50,712 nucleotides of DNA from DRQF01 sp964559135. Lineage in GTDB: Bacteria; Planctomycetota; GCA-002687715; DRQF01. Shown piece by piece: positions 48,655-50,712 of the stretch (positions within the stretch are counted from its first letter, which is position 1; each line of letters opens with the position of its first letter). Both the position numbers and the translations under genes were made by a program. The stretch lies in NCBI GenBank assembly GCA_964559135.1, contig CAZLGG010000017.1, forward strand, positions 1 through 50,712. Reading direction: 5' to 3'. The notes under the pieces were generated by a model that saw only the letters and a program-made list of their open reading frames with translations, was not told where the DNA came from and made no database searches.

Positions 48655-49441
48655 AACGCCCTCGCTCCATGCGCTTCAGGAACTCCAGCAGCTCCCGAAC
48701 CTCCGCATACTCCACACCGTGATCCTCCATCTCCCCCATGATTTCGCTGCGGGGACGGCGGGACCGGAACAGGAGCCGGAAGGCCTCCTTGAGGGCGAAG
48801 ATCACTTCTTCGGAGTAGCCGAGGCGCTGCAGCCCCACGACATTCACTTTTCGCACCTTCGACGGGTTTCCCTCGACGATCATGAAGGGGGGCACGTCCT
48901 GCACGATCCGGGTCAGCCCTCCCACGTAGGCGAGCTGACCAATGGTGGTGAACTGATGGACGGCGGCCGCGCCGTTGAGGATCGCCCGGTCCTCGACCAC
49001 GACGTGCCCGGCGAGGAGTGTGTTGTTCGCCATGACGACGTGATCGCCGATCACGCAGTCGTGAGCGACGTGGGCGTTCGCCATGAAGAGATTGCCAGAG
49101 CCGATCCGCGTCGTCCCGTCGCCCTTGTGCGTGCCACGATTGATCGTGACGCCCTCGCGAACGACGTTCCGGTCGCCCATGACGAGATAGGTCTCCTCGC
49201 CGTGCCACTGCAGGTCCTGGGGATCGCCCCCGACCGTCGAGAACGGGTAGAGCGTGTTGTTGCTGCCGATCTTCGTGAAGGAGCCGATCACGCAGTGGGA
49301 CTTCAGCACCGTCCCGTCGCCGATGACGACCTCGGACCCGATGACGCAACCCGGACCGATCTTCACGTTGCGGCCGATGCGCACCGTCGGATGGATGCTG
49401 GCGCTCGGATCGATCGTCGTCGCCTGTGGTTCCGGTGTCAT
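48632..49441 (-). CDS. lpxA: UDP-N-acetylglucosamine acyltransferase (LpxA)
   Basis: First enzyme of lipid A synthesis, with 269 residues. The left-handed beta-helix hexapeptide repeats are visible (IHPTVRIGRNVKIGPGCVIG, VVIGDGTVLKSHCVIGSFTKIG). The catalytic His is His127 in NAHVAHDCVIGDHV, and AVHQFTTIG carries the His-Gln pair. The acyl-chain ruler position equivalent to E. coli G173 is Gly (LAYVGG), suggesting a long acyl chain rather than the C10 ruler of Pseudomonas. The sequence IVQDVPPFMIVEGNPSKVRKVN is typical. It lies 61 bases after the lpxC-fabZ stop. If the neighbouring oxidoreductase is GnnA, this LpxA may use UDP-GlcNAc3N; this is inference. Confidence 0.96.
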   Translation of the reverse strand: MTPEPQATTIDPSASIHPTVRIGRNVKIGPGCVIGSEVVIGDGTVLKSHCVIGSFTKIGSNNTLYPFSTVGGDPQDLQWHGEETYLVMGDRNVVREGVTINRGTHKGDGTTRIGSGNLFMANAHVAHDCVIGDHVVMANNTLLAGHVVVEDRAILNGAAAVHQFTTIGQLAYVGGLTRIVQDVPPFMIVEGNPSKVRKVNVVGLQRLGYSEEVIFALKEAFRLLFRSRRPRSEIMGEMEDHGVEYAEVRELLEFLKRMERGRYGRSRNV

Positions 49442-49502
49442 CCTCTCGCCTCACCTCCCCTGTGCGTTGGGCCCAAGCATTGTAGCGCACTGCCTCGCCG
49501 AC

Positions 49503-50712
49503 TCATTCGGCCATCATGATGAACTTGAGGACGGCTTCCACGGTCAACTCCCCATTGACCGTCGCCCGACCCATGACCTTCGCCGAACTCCGACGAGCGT
49601 TCAAGGTTTCGCATTCCAGACGCAACTGGTCTCCCGGAACGACCGGGCGACGAAACTTGATCCGATCGATGGAAAGGAGGACGGCCACCTTTCCGGTATT
49701 GTCCATGCGCCGCAACAGGAGAACTCCCGCAAGCTGGGCCAGAGCCTCCACTTGGAGCACACCGGGAAAAATCGGCTGCCCCGGCCAATGCCCTTGGAAA
49801 TGGGGCTCGTTGAAGGTCACGTTTTTGATCGCCACGGCGCGCTGAAAGCCTTCGACGGAAATCACGCGATCGAGAAAGAGGAACGGATAGCGGTGGGGAA
49901 TGATCTCCAGGATGCGCTTGATATCGAGCCCCGTCTCCCGTTGCACGAGACCCTGATTCTCGAGGTTCTCGAGTCTCCGCCTCAATTCCTTGACCAACGC
50001 AAGATTCGTAGCGTGACCGGTTTTCGTCGCCACCACGTGAGCGTGGAGGTCGGCTCCGAGCAAACTCAAGTCACCGACGATGTCCAAGACTTTGTGGCGG
50101 GCGAATTCGTCGGGGAACCGAAGTTCATTCTCGATGATGCCTTCGGGACCGATCACGAGGGTGTTGTCGGTGCTCGCCCCCTGTCCGAATCCCGCAGAGC
50201 GCAGTTGCTCGGCCTCCGCTTCCAGGCAGAACGTCCGGGCCGGGGCGAGCTCCTCGACAAAGGTCACCGGATCCAATCGAAAACTCGCATGCTGGGACGG
50301 CAGGCAATCCGACTGGGGATAGTCGAGCGTGTAGGAGATCTTCAGATGATCATCGTTGGGAAAGGCAACGATGTAGCCGTCGTCCCGCTCTACGACGACG
50401 GTCTTGTCGAGATGAAAGCACTTCCGAGGGGACTTCTGTTCCACGGGGCTGGCCCCGCGGATCAGCTCGACATACTGCAAAGCGCATCCCCCCGCCGCCG
50501 GCAGCTCGGGGCCGTCGATGCGAACGAGGAGATTGTCCACCTGCAGACCGTGAGCCGCCGCGAGAAAGTGCTCGACCGTCTGGACCTCCACCGTTTGGTC
50601 CCGCAGAACCGTTTGCCGGGGCGTCTCGACGGCATGGCGATCGTCCGCGCGGATGCGGGGATGGCCCACCACGTCCATCCGCTGGAACACGATCCCGGTG
50701 TCCGGTTCAGCC
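49503..50712 (-). CDS. lpxC/fabZ: LpxC-FabZ fusion (5' end beyond the window)
   Basis: A bifunctional protein with its first codons missing at the right edge; the frame is open through AEPDTGIVFQRMDV. The LpxC part deacetylates UDP-3-O-acyl-GlcNAc. Its zinc ligands are in VEHFLAAAHGL and FARHKVLDIVGDLSLLG, with the C-terminal His in TGHATN. The FabZ part (from LDIKRILEIIPHRYPFLFLD) dehydrates 3-hydroxyacyl-ACP; its catalytic His/Glu are in QGHWPGQPIFPGVLQVEALA. About 403 residues are visible. This fusion is known from Planctomycetes, Bacteroidetes and relatives and couples lipid A and fatty-acid synthesis. It precedes lpxA on the same strand. Confidence 0.96.
   Translation of the reverse strand, partial: AEPDTGIVFQRMDVVGHPRIRADDRHAVETPRQTVLRDQTVEVQTVEHFLAAAHGLQVDNLLVRIDGPELPAAGGCALQYVELIRGASPVEQKSPRKCFHLDKTVVVERDDGYIVAFPNDDHLKISYTLDYPQSDCLPSQHASFRLDPVTFVEELAPARTFCLEAEAEQLRSAGFGQGASTDNTLVIGPEGIIENELRFPDEFARHKVLDIVGDLSLLGADLHAHVVATKTGHATNLALVKELRRRLENLENQGLVQRETGLDIKRILEIIPHRYPFLFLDRVISVEGFQRAVAIKNVTFNEPHFQGHWPGQPIFPGVLQVEALAQLAGVLLLRRMDNTGKVAVLLSIDRIKFRRPVVPGDQLRLECETLNARRSSAKVMGRATVNGELTVEAVLKFIMMAE

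Noticed and set aside
1..50712. Prophage, insertion sequence, integron or CRISPR array
   Set aside because: No transposase, integrase or phage gene, and no regularly spaced direct repeats, was seen.

Overview
The window is about 50.7 kb of high-GC bacterial chromosome. It is dense in genes and carries no recognisable phage, transposon, CRISPR array or plasmid functions. Its gene content points to a Gram-negative member of the Planctomycetota or a related PVC lineage. The reasons are a PVC-type heme-binding dehydrogenase megaprotein with SGNH, HEAT, PA14, cupredoxin and cytochrome c parts; a secreted M14 peptidase fused to a DUF1080 domain; a TIGR03790-like protein; a very large secreted BNR propeller protein; an LpxC-FabZ fusion; a short EF-Ts; and heavy use of ATGA stop/start overlaps. 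The lineage is an inference from these families, not a measured placement.

Layout. 1-3248 (minus): oligopeptide ABC transporter oppA-oppB-oppC, with oppC running off the left edge. 3264-6087: a possible 51-codon small gene, a zinc-ribbon/TPR protein and a polytopic membrane protein. 6093-10650: RidA and coaD (minus), then metG overlapping a sensor histidine kinase (plus). 10718-14544 (minus): a four-gene unit of DUF2780-like protein, helix-hairpin-helix protein, HerA-type ATPase and DUF3465 protein, with a promoter candidate. 14756-16066: secreted right-handed beta-helix protein. 16082-19151 (minus): ThuA-like protein, PEP-hydrolase-like TIM barrel and UPF0261/Tm-1-like protein, joined by 4-base overlaps. 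They are divergent from the 1,653-residue redox megaprotein at 19279-24240.

24420-27804 (minus): dienelactone hydrolase, methyltransferase and DUF2238 membrane protein in overlapping frames, plus a secreted metallo-beta-lactamase-fold protein. 28261-30319: AhpD-like protein, short-chain dehydrogenase and TetR regulator, with two visible operator-like palindromes. 30432-35853: two tandem secreted M14 metallopeptidase-family proteins. 35947-38809 looks rearranged: the C-terminal half of an isochorismatase gene, an intact nitrilase-family gene, and a TIGR03790-like gene lacking its 5' part. 38938-42804: BNR propeller protein with inserted PDZ, EF-hand and beta-rich domains.

42852-46120 (minus) is housekeeping: rpsB-tsf-pyrH-frr followed by tRNA-Lys(TTT) and tRNA-Glu(TTC). 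46323-50712 is lipid A synthesis: lpxB (plus) faces a minus-strand unit of lpxC-fabZ fusion, lpxA and a Gfo/Idh/MocA oxidoreductase. A nested inverted-repeat element lies between the two units.

How the parts work together. The lipid A genes supply the first committed steps of outer-membrane synthesis. The oxidoreductase beside lpxA is a candidate GnnA, which would imply a 3-amino (amide-linked) lipid A. The secreted proteins (beta-helix, ThuA, redox megaprotein, two M14 proteins, BNR protein) suggest degradation of external polymers, with the Opp transporter taking up peptides. The most unusual pieces are the split Tm-1-like pair coupled to ThuA, the redox megaprotein, and the beta-propeller with inserted PDZ and EF-hand domains.
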